From Acidobacteriota bacterium (GTDB lineage Bacteria; Acidobacteriota; Terriglobia; Versatilivoradales; Versatilivoraceae), in assembly GCA_028875575.1 (NCBI GenBank), contig JAPPDF010000101.1, forward strand, positions 1 to 64,000: a stretch of DNA of 64,000 nucleotides. Reading direction: 5' to 3'. A program made the position numbers and the translations under genes. The number at the start of each line of letters is the position of its first letter. Within the stretch, counting starts at the first letter, position 1. Below, piece after piece: positions 43,027-52,186 of this stretch. The notes beneath the pieces were generated by a model that was not told the origin of the DNA, ran no database searches, and saw only the letters and a program-made list of their open reading frames with translations.

Positions 43027-43746
43027 TCATGCGCCGCCGAACGGGCTCCGGCGCAGTGCCTCCTGGATGATGGCTTCAGGCACTTCGTATTTGCTGACGG
43101 CTATGTTTCCCTGGTAGCCCACATCCTGGATGCCGATGGGGCTGGTGTAGAAGGCGTCGACGATCATTTTGCGCAACCATTCGAAGAACCGGACTCCAGG
43201 TGCAAGATCCGAGACGGGATGGATACGGTAGTCGCTGAACCCCTGGTAGTCCTCGGAGGCCCCGTATCGGGTGGCCCGGGCTCCCTCCACCTTCTCCGGA
43301 TCTCCCTCCTCGACCAGGCGATCCAGCAGGGAGGTCTGCTGCTCCGCGGTGGATTCCAGGAAGGAGGCGCCGTGTTGCTGGCGCATCTGCGCGTCCAGCC
43401 AGAGCAGCCCTCCGGTGTAGATGTCCGCCAACTCCGGATTCTGGCTGCAGAGCAGGTCGATGAACTCGGGAGCGCCGGCCTCGAGGGCGCTTCCCGAATG
43501 CTCGTCGGCCGGAATGATCAGTTCGGCCAGTTGCTGAATGGTCCGATATTCGTGGGGTTTGAACAACTTGGGCTTGTAGGCCCCGGTCTTTTCCCTTTCT
43601 TCCCGAGCCGTTCCATGGACGTGCTCCCCCCAGGCAAACTCGAAGGGAGCGGCCCCGCTGGCCGTCAGGGCCAAGGCGATCCTCTCCAGCATCTGGCGCC
43701 GGGTCAGAGGGCACCGGATCTCCGGTTTCAGGGGGTCGCTAGACAT
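43027..43746 (-). CDS. gluconate 2-dehydrogenase subunit 3 family protein
   Basis: 239 residues. The start TRRQMLERIALALTASGA is a twin-arginine-like leader. The DUF1323/GlucDH3 region begins with YRTIQQLAELIIPADEHSGSALEAGAPEFIDLL. Such proteins are the small partner of a secreted GMC-type dehydrogenase, which is encoded next to it with an 8-bp overlap. Together they would oxidise a polyol or sugar acid in the periplasm, feeding electrons to a cytochrome not encoded here. Confidence 0.9.
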   Translation of the reverse strand: MSSDPLKPEIRCPLTRRQMLERIALALTASGAAPFEFAWGEHVHGTAREEREKTGAYKPKLFKPHEYRTIQQLAELIIPADEHSGSALEAGAPEFIDLLCSQNPELADIYTGGLLWLDAQMRQQHGASFLESTAEQQTSLLDRLVEEGDPEKVEGARATRYGASEDYQGFSDYRIHPVSDLAPGVRFFEWLRKMIVDAFYTSPIGIQDVGYQGNIAVSKYEVPEAIIQEALRRSPFGGA

Positions 43747-45457
43747 TTCCCTTCCTCATCTCCTCGGCCAGGTAGTCGGAGGCTCTCCAGGCCAGGGCGT
43801 TGATGGTGAGGGTGGGATTCTTGTCGGGGTTGCTCACGAAGGTACCGCCGTCGCAGACCAGCAGATTCCTGACCTCGTGAGACTGACAGAATCCGTTCAG
43901 CACGGAGTTCCGGGGATTGGACCCCATCCGAACCGTTCCCACCTCGTGGATGATGGTCCCGGGAACCGAGATCCCGTGGCGATCGAAATGGCTGGTCAGC
44001 CCGATCACCTTGCCACCCATGCTTTCGATCAGGGCTGCAAAGGTCTTCTCCATGTGCCGGGCCTGCTTCCATTCATAGTCGGACCACTTGAAGTGAAAGC
44101 GCAACACCGGGATGCCCCACCGATCGACCACCTCGGGGTCGATCTCGCAGTAGCTCAGGTTGTTGGGAATCATCTCGCCCCGACCCGCGAACCGGACGAA
44201 AGCCCCGTACTCTTTCCGAACTTGCTGCTTCAGCTTCCTGCCGTAGCCGTGCCGTCGGGCCGCGCCGTGAAACGTCCCCACCTTCGGCATGTTGTAGCCG
44301 CCGCCGATTTCGATGTGGTATCCGCGCGGGAACCCCAATCGAGCCTGATCCTCCCAATGCCACCAGGGCATGTAGAGGTGGGCCCCACTCATCCCGTCGG
44401 TGTTGTATCGGGGAAGGTTCTCCAGGCTGGGGACATAGCCGGCCATGCCCAGCCCCACCGTGTCCATGAGAAAGCGGCCTACCGTGCCCGAGCCGTTGGC
44501 CAGGCCGTCGGGAAAGAGGCTGGACCGGGAATTCAGGAGCAGGCGGGCGGACTCGCAGGCACTGGCCGCGACCACCACCACCCGGCAGGCGATCCGCTTT
44601 TCGGTGCGGCTCTCCTTGTCGATGTAGACCACCCCGTTGGCCCTGCCGCGGGCGTCGGTCAGAATCTCCCGCGCCATGGCCGAGTGGATGATCTTGAGCT
44701 TGCCAGTCTCCAGGGCGGGAAAGATCTGCACCTGGCTGGACGAGTAGTTGGAGGCGGTCAGGCACCCGCGCCCGCACTGTCCGCAGTAGTGGCAGGCGGG
44801 CCGCCCGTTTAGGGGCCGCGTAATCACGGCCTTTCGCATGGCGATGCAGGGTATCCCCAGCTTGTGACTGGCCTTCTGGATGACCAGTTCATGGGCCTTG
44901 GGCGGCGGAGGCGGTTGAAAAACGCCGTCGGGGGCGCTGCGGATCCCTTCCCTGGTGCCGGTCACTCCGATGAAGGCCTCGGCCCTGTCGTAATAAGGAG
45001 CAAGGTCTTCGTAGGAGATGGGCCAGTTGGTCCCCAGACCGTCGCGGTCGTGAGGGTTGAAGTCGTAGTCGGAAAAGCGCAGCGAGATTCGGCCGTAGTG
45101 GTTGGTCCGCCCTCCCACGACGCGGGACCGGAACCAGAGGAAGTCGCTGCCCTTGGCGACGGTGTAGGGCTCCCCTTCCAGTGTCCATCCACCCTTGACC
45201 GCGCTGGCGTTGAAGTGACCGAAGGCCTCTCCGCGGCCGAAGTAGACGCCCCCGCCCTCCTCGGCGCCGCGATGGTCCACGTCATGGGGCCAGAGGTGCT
45301 CCTTGAAGTCGGCCAGCGGGTTCAGCATGGGGCCGGCTTCCAGCAAGGTGACCCGAATACCCATTCGGGTCAGGACGTGGGCGACGGTTCCACCGCCCGC
45401 GCCCGATCCGATCACCACCACTTCGTGTTGTTCGGGGGTCTGCCTGATGTGAGCCAT
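43739..45457 (-). CDS. GMC-family FAD oxidoreductase
   Basis: About 572 residues. FAD motif VVIGSGAGGGTVAHVLTRMG, RVVGGRTNHYGRISLRF, CGQCGRGC (a Cys cluster typical of the gluconate-dehydrogenase-like GMC group), and near the end the active-site HEVGTVRMG and NPTLTINALAWR. It lacks a signal peptide of its own and may be exported with its Tat-bearing subunit 3. The ATG is at 45457; MCLNT in front is an optional extension. It oxidises an alcohol group of a sugar-type substrate. Confidence 0.92.
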   Translation of the reverse strand: MAHIRQTPEQHEVVVIGSGAGGGTVAHVLTRMGIRVTLLEAGPMLNPLADFKEHLWPHDVDHRGAEEGGGVYFGRGEAFGHFNASAVKGGWTLEGEPYTVAKGSDFLWFRSRVVGGRTNHYGRISLRFSDYDFNPHDRDGLGTNWPISYEDLAPYYDRAEAFIGVTGTREGIRSAPDGVFQPPPPPKAHELVIQKASHKLGIPCIAMRKAVITRPLNGRPACHYCGQCGRGCLTASNYSSSQVQIFPALETGKLKIIHSAMAREILTDARGRANGVVYIDKESRTEKRIACRVVVVAASACESARLLLNSRSSLFPDGLANGSGTVGRFLMDTVGLGMAGYVPSLENLPRYNTDGMSGAHLYMPWWHWEDQARLGFPRGYHIEIGGGYNMPKVGTFHGAARRHGYGRKLKQQVRKEYGAFVRFAGRGEMIPNNLSYCEIDPEVVDRWGIPVLRFHFKWSDYEWKQARHMEKTFAALIESMGGKVIGLTSHFDRHGISVPGTIIHEVGTVRMGSNPRNSVLNGFCQSHEVRNLLVCDGGTFVSNPDKNPTLTINALAWRASDYLAEEMRKGNV

Positions 45458-45634
45458 GGCGGTATTCAAGCACAACCGGGTGGGAAATCAAGCCTGAGCT
45501 CCCGGCGTTGCCAGTCAGCGTCCGCAGGATGAGCCGGGACAAGGCCATGGGAAGTCGATTCCTGACAGAGTTCCCGGTTCAGGCCGGCGGTCGGCACTAA
45601 TGACAACAAAGCTGCTGCAAGCCCTAGGAACGGC

Positions 45635-46054
45635 TCAGGCCAACACGTCGAAACCCTGCCAGGTGATCTTGGCGCCAACCGCCTCGATCTTGGGCCAGGC
45701 CTCCTCGTGCTCCTTGGAAACCGCCCAGGTCGCCCGTTGGGCTTCCGTTTCGAACGAGATGTCGATCTCGTACATGGTCGAAGACTCGTAGTGGCGCAGC
45801 AGGCGGGTCGAGAGAAAGCCCTTCTGCACCTTGATGGCAGGGACATAGGCGTCCCGGTAGAGCTTCTCCAGCTTCTTGCCCATCCCCGACTTGGTTTCAA
45901 TATAGATGTGGAGCTGAACCGACTTCTTGGCGTGCTTTCCGGCAGCCGCAAGGGGTCGGCCCAGGACTGCGCCCACAATTCCCAGTCCGGCGGCTTTGAG
46001 CCAGTTGCGGCGGTGGTCCAGGGAACGGACAACTCGGCAGGTCGAAGTTTTCAT
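45635..46054 (-). CDS. Tat-type exported ABM-fold dimeric barrel protein
   Basis: 139 residues. The leader SLDHRRNWLKAAGLGIVGAVLG has a twin-arginine character, then a domain beginning VQLHIYIETKSGMGKKLEKLYRDAYVPAIKVQKGF, typical of ABM/antibiotic biosynthesis monooxygenase-like ferredoxin folds, and ending WPKIEAVGAKITWQGFDVL. The ATG follows a strong GGAGG site. An exported member may bind or oxidise a small molecule. It lies in a separate unit upstream of the GMC pair and is divergent from nupC. Confidence 0.75.
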   Translation of the reverse strand: MKTSTCRVVRSLDHRRNWLKAAGLGIVGAVLGRPLAAAGKHAKKSVQLHIYIETKSGMGKKLEKLYRDAYVPAIKVQKGFLSTRLLRHYESSTMYEIDISFETEAQRATWAVSKEHEEAWPKIEAVGAKITWQGFDVLA

Positions 46055-46281
46055 CGGTCTTTGTCCTCCTTTTTTGCGGAACGGGTTGCCAACGGCAACG
46101 GTATGGCCCCGACAACCCTGCCGAAGCACGGCGCCCGGCCTGTCCTTAAGCAGCAGCGCCAACGGGGAAGACGGGGTTGCCGGCGACCCCTTCGGCGTCC
46201 TGCCCAACATCCTTTCTTTATCACGAAACCGGGAACGGCGACAGGACTGTTTTTGCCGGGGCGCCCCAGCCTGACGCCCGC

Positions 46282-46311
46282 TTGACCCGCCAAGCCGGCC
46301 AGCCATAGAAT
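46282..46311 (+). promoter_or_regulatory. sigma-70-type promoter of nupC
   Basis: TTGACC (46282-46287), an 18-bp spacer, and TAGAAT (46306-46311), followed by the nupC start 22 bp later with AAAGGAGCGGCA as ribosome binding site. Confidence 0.55.
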
Positions 46312-46333
46312 TCCTGCTTTCAAAGGAGCGGCA

Positions 46334-47575
46334 ATGCTGGTTCAAAGCGCCATCGGTCTGGTTGTCTTCCTGGGACTTGCCTGGGCCATGAGCGAGCATC
46401 GACGTAAAGTGTCGCTGCGCCTGGTGGGCTTTGGGCTGGCCTTGCAACTGGCCCTTGGAATCCTGCTTCTGAAGGTCCCCGGCTCGGGAGAGATCTTTCT
46501 GGGGTTCAACCGGGTGATCCTGGCCCTGGAAGAATCGGTCCAGGCGGGAACGGCTTTTGTTTTCGGCTATCTGGGAGGCGGTCCCCCACCCTTCGAGGAG
46601 AAGAATCCCTCCTACAATTACGTCTTTGCCTTTCGGGCGCTTCCCCTGTTGTTCCTGATGAGCGCCCTTTCTTCCCTGCTCTTCTACTGGAAGGTGCTGC
46701 CCCTGGTGGTGAAGGGGTTCTCGCGGGTGCTGGAAAAGACGCTGCGTCTGGGAGGCGCCGAGGGTCTGGGTGTCTCCGCCAACATCTTTCTGGGAATGGT
46801 GGAGGCTCCGCTCTTCATCCGTCCCTACCTGGCCAAAATGACCCGCAGCGAGTTGTTCACGGTCATGACCTGTGGAATGGCAACCATCGCCGGCACCGTC
46901 ATGGTGCTCTACGCCAGCATCCTGTCCGACATTATTCCCAATGTCATCGGGCACATCCTGACGGCTTCCCTTCTCAACGCCGTGGCCGCCGTGATCATCT
47001 CCAAGATCATGATCCCCGAGACCGGTCCGGGAACCTCGGGGGAGTTGGTTGAACCCGAACCGTTCAGCAGTTCCATGGACGCCATCACCAAAGGCACGCT
47101 CCGGGGGGTTCAACTCCTGATCAACATCGTGGCCATGCTATTGGTCATGGTGGCTCTCATTCATCTGGTGAACCTGATTCTGGGAGTTCTCCCCATCGGT
47201 GGGTCCGGTCCCGTGACGCTGCAGGGCATCCTGGGAATCGTCAGCGCACCCATCGTATGGCTCATGGGGATTCCCTGGAGCCAGTCCTGGACCGCCGGTG
47301 AACTGATGGGCACCAAGATGGTGATCAATGAGCTGGTGGCCTACATCAACCTGAGCCAACTCTCTCCCGACGCCCTGTCCTCGCGAAGCCTGGTGATCAT
47401 GACCTATGCCATGTGCGGATTCGCCAACCCGGGCAGTCTGGGAATCATGATCGGCGGGCTGGGCACCATGGCTCCCGAGCGGCGGGCCGACGTGGTCAGC
47501 CTGGGGCTGCGTTCCATCGTCGCCGGGACCCTGTCCACCTGCATGACCGGCGCGTTGGTGGGCCTGCTTTATTGA
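46334..47575 (+). CDS. nupC: concentrative nucleoside transporter (NupC)
   Basis: 413 residues with about ten membrane helices. YNYVFAFRALPLLFLMSALSSLLFYW and GVSANIFLGMVEAPLFIRPYL (the gate/nucleoside site of CNT transporters) are clear, as is NELVAYINLSQLS with MTYAMCGFANPGSLGIMIGGLG near the end. It imports nucleosides with protons or sodium. It has its own promoter. The MITE copy follows 40 bp downstream. Confidence 0.94.
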   Translation: MLVQSAIGLVVFLGLAWAMSEHRRKVSLRLVGFGLALQLALGILLLKVPGSGEIFLGFNRVILALEESVQAGTAFVFGYLGGGPPPFEEKNPSYNYVFAFRALPLLFLMSALSSLLFYWKVLPLVVKGFSRVLEKTLRLGGAEGLGVSANIFLGMVEAPLFIRPYLAKMTRSELFTVMTCGMATIAGTVMVLYASILSDIIPNVIGHILTASLLNAVAAVIISKIMIPETGPGTSGELVEPEPFSSSMDAITKGTLRGVQLLINIVAMLLVMVALIHLVNLILGVLPIGGSGPVTLQGILGIVSAPIVWLMGIPWSQSWTAGELMGTKMVINELVAYINLSQLSPDALSSRSLVIMTYAMCGFANPGSLGIMIGGLGTMAPERRADVVSLGLRSIVAGTLSTCMTGALVGLLY

Positions 47576-47615
47576 CTTTCCCCGTTTGGATCGAAACGCA
47601 CTCTAGTTTATACTG

Positions 47616-47883
47616 GTGTCCTGTCCCAGAAATAGGCTTACCATCTCCGATGGAGGTTCCACAGAGCAACGGTAGGCCTGAGACACCCTTTGCGTATCAG
47701 CGAAATAGGAGCCATTCTGCTTCCCCTCGGGAACCTCCATCGGCCCTCCGGGTTCGGGCGGAACGGCACCGTCTTCGTCGTCGCTCCTCCTCGCAATGAA
47801 TGAGCATTTCCTCGTCGTCGCTCCTAGAATCCGGCGCCGTTGCACTCCGAAAGATGGCAACCCTATTTCTGGGACAGAACACT
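47616..47883. mobile_element. MITE-like element, copy 2
   Basis: A 268-bp relative of the element at 8884, with inverted ends (GTGTCCTGTCCCAGAAATAGG and complement) and the same inner CCGATGGAGGTTCC hairpin and doubled CGTCGTCGCTCCT. Ends and the right half are conserved, while roughly 60 bases on the left side differ. It lies between nupC and the aldolase gene, and no gene is disrupted. No transposase. Confidence 0.85.
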
Positions 47884-47999
47884 AGCCACCAATCCACAAC
47901 CGCGCGGCAGGTCTTGCGGGTTGGACCGGTAACTGCTTCACATCACACCTTTTAACTCACATTTCTTCAGGCGCGCCCCACAACCCCGGAGGTAAGCAA

Positions 48000-49037
48000 A
48001 TGGATACGGCCAAACTAGAGTCCGTCGCTCGTGCCCTGGTTCAGAAGGGCAAGGGAATTCTGGCTGCAGACGAGAGCTCGGGAACCATCAAGAAGCGATT
48101 CGACAGCATTCATGTGAAATCGACCGAGCCGAACCGCCTTTTTTACCGCCGCATGTTGTTCACCACCCCCGGAATGGAGGATTTTATCAGCGGGGTGATC
48201 CTGTTTGACGAAACCCTCCGCCAGATCGGGCCCGACGGCGTTCCCCTGAGCGAAGTCCTGGCGGGGAAGGGAGTGCATCCGGGCATCAAGGTGGATAAGG
48301 GAGCCAAGGCCCTTGCGGGTTTTCCCGGGGAGAAGATTACCGAGGGGCTGGACGGCCTGCGCGATCGTCTGGCCGAGTACCGCGACCTGGGAGCGCGGTT
48401 CGCCAAGTGGCGCTCGGTGATCACGATCGGCGAGGGGATTCCGAGCCGCACCTGTATCGACGGCAATGCCCGAGGCCTGGCCCGCTACGCCGCCCTCTGC
48501 CAGGAAGCCGGACTGGTGCCGATCGTCGAACCCGAGGTGCTGATGGACGGAGGTCACACCATCGAGCGCTGCGAGGAGGTCACCGCCGACACCCTCACCA
48601 CGGTCTTCTTCGAGCTTCATCGCCATGGAGTTCACCTGGAGGGCATCCTGCTCAAGCCCAATATGGTCATTTCGGGCAAGCAGTGCCCCGTGCAGGCCGG
48701 CCCCGGCGAGGTTGCCGAAGCTACCCTTCGCTGCTTCCGGCGGAGTGTGCCGGCGGCGGTGCCGGGCGTCGTCTTCCTGTCGGGCGGGCAGACCCCGCTC
48801 CAGGCCACCGAGAACCTGCAGGCCATGAACGCCTTGGAGCCCTCGCCCTGGCAGCTCAGCTTCTCCTATGGGAGGGCCTTGCAGGAGACCACTCTGAAGG
48901 CCTGGAACGGCCGCGCGGAGAATGCCGACCAGGCTCAGGCGACCTTCTTTCATCGCTCCAAGTGCACCGGCGCGGCCCGCGACGGCCAGTACGATCCCGT
49001 GATGGAAGATGAAGTCATCTCGCTTTCCAGGGCTTAA
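48000..49037 (+). CDS. class I fructose-bisphosphate aldolase
   Basis: 345 residues. Cleaves fructose-1,6-bisphosphate to two triose phosphates through a Schiff base. It is the eukaryote-like class I type: GKGILAADESSGTIKKRF, PGIKVDKG, VEPEVLMDGGH, and the Schiff-base lysine in EGILLKPNMV. FLSGGQTP and LSFSYGRALQ complete the set, and the C-terminus ends differently from the animal YxxHAY tail. GGAGG lies 7 nt before the ATG. It is next to the PEPCK gene, so both serve gluconeogenesis. Confidence 0.95.
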   Translation: MDTAKLESVARALVQKGKGILAADESSGTIKKRFDSIHVKSTEPNRLFYRRMLFTTPGMEDFISGVILFDETLRQIGPDGVPLSEVLAGKGVHPGIKVDKGAKALAGFPGEKITEGLDGLRDRLAEYRDLGARFAKWRSVITIGEGIPSRTCIDGNARGLARYAALCQEAGLVPIVEPEVLMDGGHTIERCEEVTADTLTTVFFELHRHGVHLEGILLKPNMVISGKQCPVQAGPGEVAEATLRCFRRSVPAAVPGVVFLSGGQTPLQATENLQAMNALEPSPWQLSFSYGRALQETTLKAWNGRAENADQAQATFFHRSKCTGAARDGQYDPVMEDEVISLSRA

Positions 49038-49154
49038 GCCGATTGAGCGCAGGGCTCATCATCTCCCGGGGCATCCCCGATTGCTCGGCAGGTTGGCCCA
49101 AGGCCGGTTTCCGTCTGCCATTACTGCTGAAAAAGAAAGGACTTAACGCCGCCC

Positions 49155-50738
49155 ATGAATGGTTTCAGCCTCGAGTCCCACGGCATTCAGGTCAATAGAA
49201 TTTACCGTAACTTTTCCCCGGCCCAGCTCTACGAGGAAGCCATTCGCCACGAGTCGGACAGCAAGGTCTCCTCCAACGGCGCACTCATGGCCTATTCGGG
49301 AACCAAGACCGGCCGCTCACCCAAGGACAAGCGAGTGGTCCGCAACGCGGCTTCCGAGTCGGAGGTCTGGTGGGGCAGCGTCAATGTGCCGCTGGGTGAG
49401 ACTCCCTTCATCATCAACCGCGAGCGGGCCCTCGACTACCTGAATACCCGCAAACGTATCTATTGCACCGATGGATTCGCCGGCTGGCACCCCAAGTACC
49501 GGATCAAGGTGCGGGTGATCGCCTCCCGTCCCTACCACTCTCTTTTCATGTGGAACATGCTGATTCGGCCCAATGACCGGGAACTGGCGGACTTCGGCAC
49601 ACCGGATGTAACCATCTTCAACGCCGGCGCCTTCCCGGCCAACCGGCACACTTCCGGCATGACCTCCAAGACCAGCGTCGACCTGAGCCTGGAGGACCGC
49701 GAAGTGGTGATTCTGGGCACCGAATACGCCGGAGAGATGAAGAAGGCCGTGTTCAGCTACATGAACTACGCCATGCCCAAGCAAGGGGTCCTGTCGATGC
49801 ACTGCTCGGCCACTGCCGAACAGGCGGGTGAAGGCTCCTCGATCCTGTTCGGCCTTTCCGGTACCGGCAAGACCACCCTGTCGGCCGACCCCAAGCGGCA
49901 ACTGGTGGGCGACGACGAGCATTGCTGGACCGATGACGGCATTTTCAACATCGAAGGAGGCTGCTACGCCAAAGCCATTCACCTCACTCGCGAGGCGGAA
50001 CCCCAGATTTTCGATGCGCTTCGATTCGGCGCCGTGCTGGAAAACGTCGCCTATGACCAGGCGACCCGCCACGTCGACTTTGACGACGACACCATTACCG
50101 AGAATACTCGAGGGGCCTACCCCATCGATTTCATCCCCAACGCCAAGGTGCCCTGCCTGGCCGGCCACCCCACGGACGTGATCTTTCTGACTTGCGACGC
50201 CTTCGGGGTGCTGCCCCCGCTGAGCCGCCTCACCCCCGACCAGGCCGAGTACCACTTCATCAGCGGCTACACCGCCAAGGTGGCCGGCACCGAAGTCGGG
50301 GTTACCGAGCCCCAGGCCACTTTTTCGCCCTGCTTCGGGGGACCCTTCCTGGTATGGCACCCGGGAAAGTACGCTCGCATGCTCAGTCAGCGCATCCGCC
50401 GCCACGGCGCCCAGGTCTGGCTGGTGAATACCGGCTGGTCGGGCGGGGCTTACGGGACCGGCTCGCGCATCAAGCTGAAATACACCCGGGCCATGCTGGA
50501 TGCGATCTACGCCGGAGCCCTGCGGGACGCCAGGACCGTCAAGGATCCTACCTTCGGCCTGGAGGTGATTGCCGAATGTCCGGGGGCGCCGAGCGAGCTG
50601 ATGCTGCCCCGCGGTTCCTGGGCGGACAAGGCCGCCTACGATCAGACCGCCGTCAAGTTGGCGGGTTTGTTCAGGGAAAACTTCAAGGCCTACCAGAGCG
50701 GTGTCACCGACGAGGTGCGGGCGGCCGGGCCGCGGTAG
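49155..50738 (+). CDS. pckA: phosphoenolpyruvate carboxykinase (ATP)
   Basis: 527 residues. Converts oxaloacetate and ATP to phosphoenolpyruvate in gluconeogenesis. GLSGTGKTTLSADP is the kinase-1a loop and GDDEHCWTDDGIFNIEGGCYAK the metal-binding kinase-2 block. The oxaloacetate site TGRSPKDKRVV and the ENTRGAYPIDFIPN stretch are present. It follows the aldolase gene by 117 bp in the same direction. Confidence 0.97.
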   Translation: MNGFSLESHGIQVNRIYRNFSPAQLYEEAIRHESDSKVSSNGALMAYSGTKTGRSPKDKRVVRNAASESEVWWGSVNVPLGETPFIINRERALDYLNTRKRIYCTDGFAGWHPKYRIKVRVIASRPYHSLFMWNMLIRPNDRELADFGTPDVTIFNAGAFPANRHTSGMTSKTSVDLSLEDREVVILGTEYAGEMKKAVFSYMNYAMPKQGVLSMHCSATAEQAGEGSSILFGLSGTGKTTLSADPKRQLVGDDEHCWTDDGIFNIEGGCYAKAIHLTREAEPQIFDALRFGAVLENVAYDQATRHVDFDDDTITENTRGAYPIDFIPNAKVPCLAGHPTDVIFLTCDAFGVLPPLSRLTPDQAEYHFISGYTAKVAGTEVGVTEPQATFSPCFGGPFLVWHPGKYARMLSQRIRRHGAQVWLVNTGWSGGAYGTGSRIKLKYTRAMLDAIYAGALRDARTVKDPTFGLEVIAECPGAPSELMLPRGSWADKAAYDQTAVKLAGLFRENFKAYQSGVTDEVRAAGPR

Positions 50739-50799
50739 GCAACTCTTCCGCCAAGTCAAACCACGACATCATCTTTGATCGGACTGAAGCGCGGATTCG

Positions 50800-50962
50800 T
50801 GACGTGTTTCTACACGTTTCTGGTGGTTCTGCCTATTTCAATATCGCGTGCCACCCGGCAAAAAATGCTGTCTAAGCACAAAAGTCACAAATTGTGTTTT
50901 TGTGGTTTTTGTGGCCATTTCCGGGAAACGTCCCGCTGCCGAATTTTGCAACAGGCTCCGAA
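50800..50962 (+). repeat. CCACAAAA-hairpin element, copy B
   Basis: GCCTATTTCAATATCGCGTG, then AGCACAAAAGTCACAAATTG facing TTTTTGTGG, then GCCGAATTTTGCAACAGGCTC. Its left part is diverged. The palindrome is conserved with copies C and D. It lies between pckA and the M29-like gene and produces a spurious N-terminal extension of the latter. Confidence 0.65.
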
Positions 50963-51028
50963 TATTGTCCCGTACCCTTGCGGTCTTCTTGGCGTTCCGG
51001 AGTCCAGCAACTTCAAGGTCGTAACACT

Positions 51029-52102
51029 GTGGCCGAAATAGCGACGCGATCACTCTTCAAGAAGTTGGCAGACATGGCCACTGCCGGTCTGGACATTCAG
51101 CCTTTGCAGTACGTGGAAATCCGGGGCGACACCTCCATGCAGGAGTGTATCGATGCGGTGTCTCTTGCCGTGGAAAGGGTCGGAGCCGTGCCGTGCCTCA
51201 ACCTGACTTCAATCGCCCTCGAGGCTGAACGCATCCGGACCCTGTCAAGTGGCTGGCTGCGGCGACCGTCTCCGTTTCTGTTCGATCTGGCAAGAACCGT
51301 GGATGCCGTCATTGTCATTGAACGAGACTGGAGTTCGTTGGCAGCGCTGTGTCCTGCCGAGAAGCTCGAGGCGTGGAACCAGGCCGTAGGTCTCCTGGTG
51401 GCGCAACAGGAATCCAGGCAAATCCCCTATTGTCTGATCGCAAATCCGGAGGCACAACGGCAGGATCAGCTTCTTGTCTCAACCAATGAGACCTACGAAG
51501 CCATAAAGGCCGCCGTCAGCGCGGACATCGATGAAATACGTGCACTTCTGGGAATTGCCAAGAAGATCATCGACAACGGACGAGTCCTCGAGATAAGGAC
51601 TCGCAACCACGGTTGCATGAGGTGTGAACTTGGGAGGCCCCTATATTGGAGCGACGGGCGCCTGAACAGGAGCCTTGTGTTGAATCTTCCCTATGGCTCG
51701 CTATCGTTTACCGTTCCGGAAGACAGCGTCGAGGGCACGATTTGCTTCGACCGCTGGCGGGATGTACGTGATCTCGTGGTTGCTTTCGAAGGCGGCCGCA
51801 TATCCGATCTCTCGGCAGCCAATAGTCCCGAAGCCTTTGCCGATTTTGTGGGCAGGCACTCGGGCGACCGCGACCGGATCAGTCACATCGGCATCGGCGT
51901 CAATCCGGGCATCAAGCACCCGACCGGATTGACAACCATAGACGAGTGCATGTCCGGCATGGTGTTCGTTGCCTTCGGCGAGAATAGATTCATGGGTGGA
52001 CAGAACGAATCGACCCTCAACATCGACCTGGTCTGTTCGGGAGCAACCGTGCTTTGCGATTCCAGGTGCCTGGTGCGGGAAGGACGGCTGGCATTTGGGT
52101 GA
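51029..52102 (+). CDS. M29 aminopeptidase-like protein lacking metal His
   Basis: About 357 residues of the AmpS/M29 superfamily that also holds 2,5-dihydroxypyridine dioxygenase. The C-terminal core is conserved: SHIGIGVNPGIKHPTGLTTIDE and GENRFMGGQNES. At the two positions where the family has His ligands, it reads MVFVAFG (usually H in this strand) and STLNIDL (usually S..H.D), so Phe and Asn appear. It may be a pseudo-enzyme or have another chemistry. The GTG at 51029 is chosen; the ATG at 51074 is an alternative. The frame in front comes from repeat copy B. Confidence 0.7.
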   Translation: MAEIATRSLFKKLADMATAGLDIQPLQYVEIRGDTSMQECIDAVSLAVERVGAVPCLNLTSIALEAERIRTLSSGWLRRPSPFLFDLARTVDAVIVIERDWSSLAALCPAEKLEAWNQAVGLLVAQQESRQIPYCLIANPEAQRQDQLLVSTNETYEAIKAAVSADIDEIRALLGIAKKIIDNGRVLEIRTRNHGCMRCELGRPLYWSDGRLNRSLVLNLPYGSLSFTVPEDSVEGTICFDRWRDVRDLVVAFEGGRISDLSAANSPEAFADFVGRHSGDRDRISHIGIGVNPGIKHPTGLTTIDECMSGMVFVAFGENRFMGGQNESTLNIDLVCSGATVLCDSRCLVREGRLAFG

Positions 52103-52186
52103 ATCCAGGATGAGTGGACTTCACCAAGCGCCGAGTGATCTGCTGACAGGTAGGAAATGTCCCGACGTTCAGGCCCTGAAACCGCT

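Noticed and set aside
50894-51028. N-terminal extension of the M29-like protein
   Set aside because: It is coded by repeat element B.
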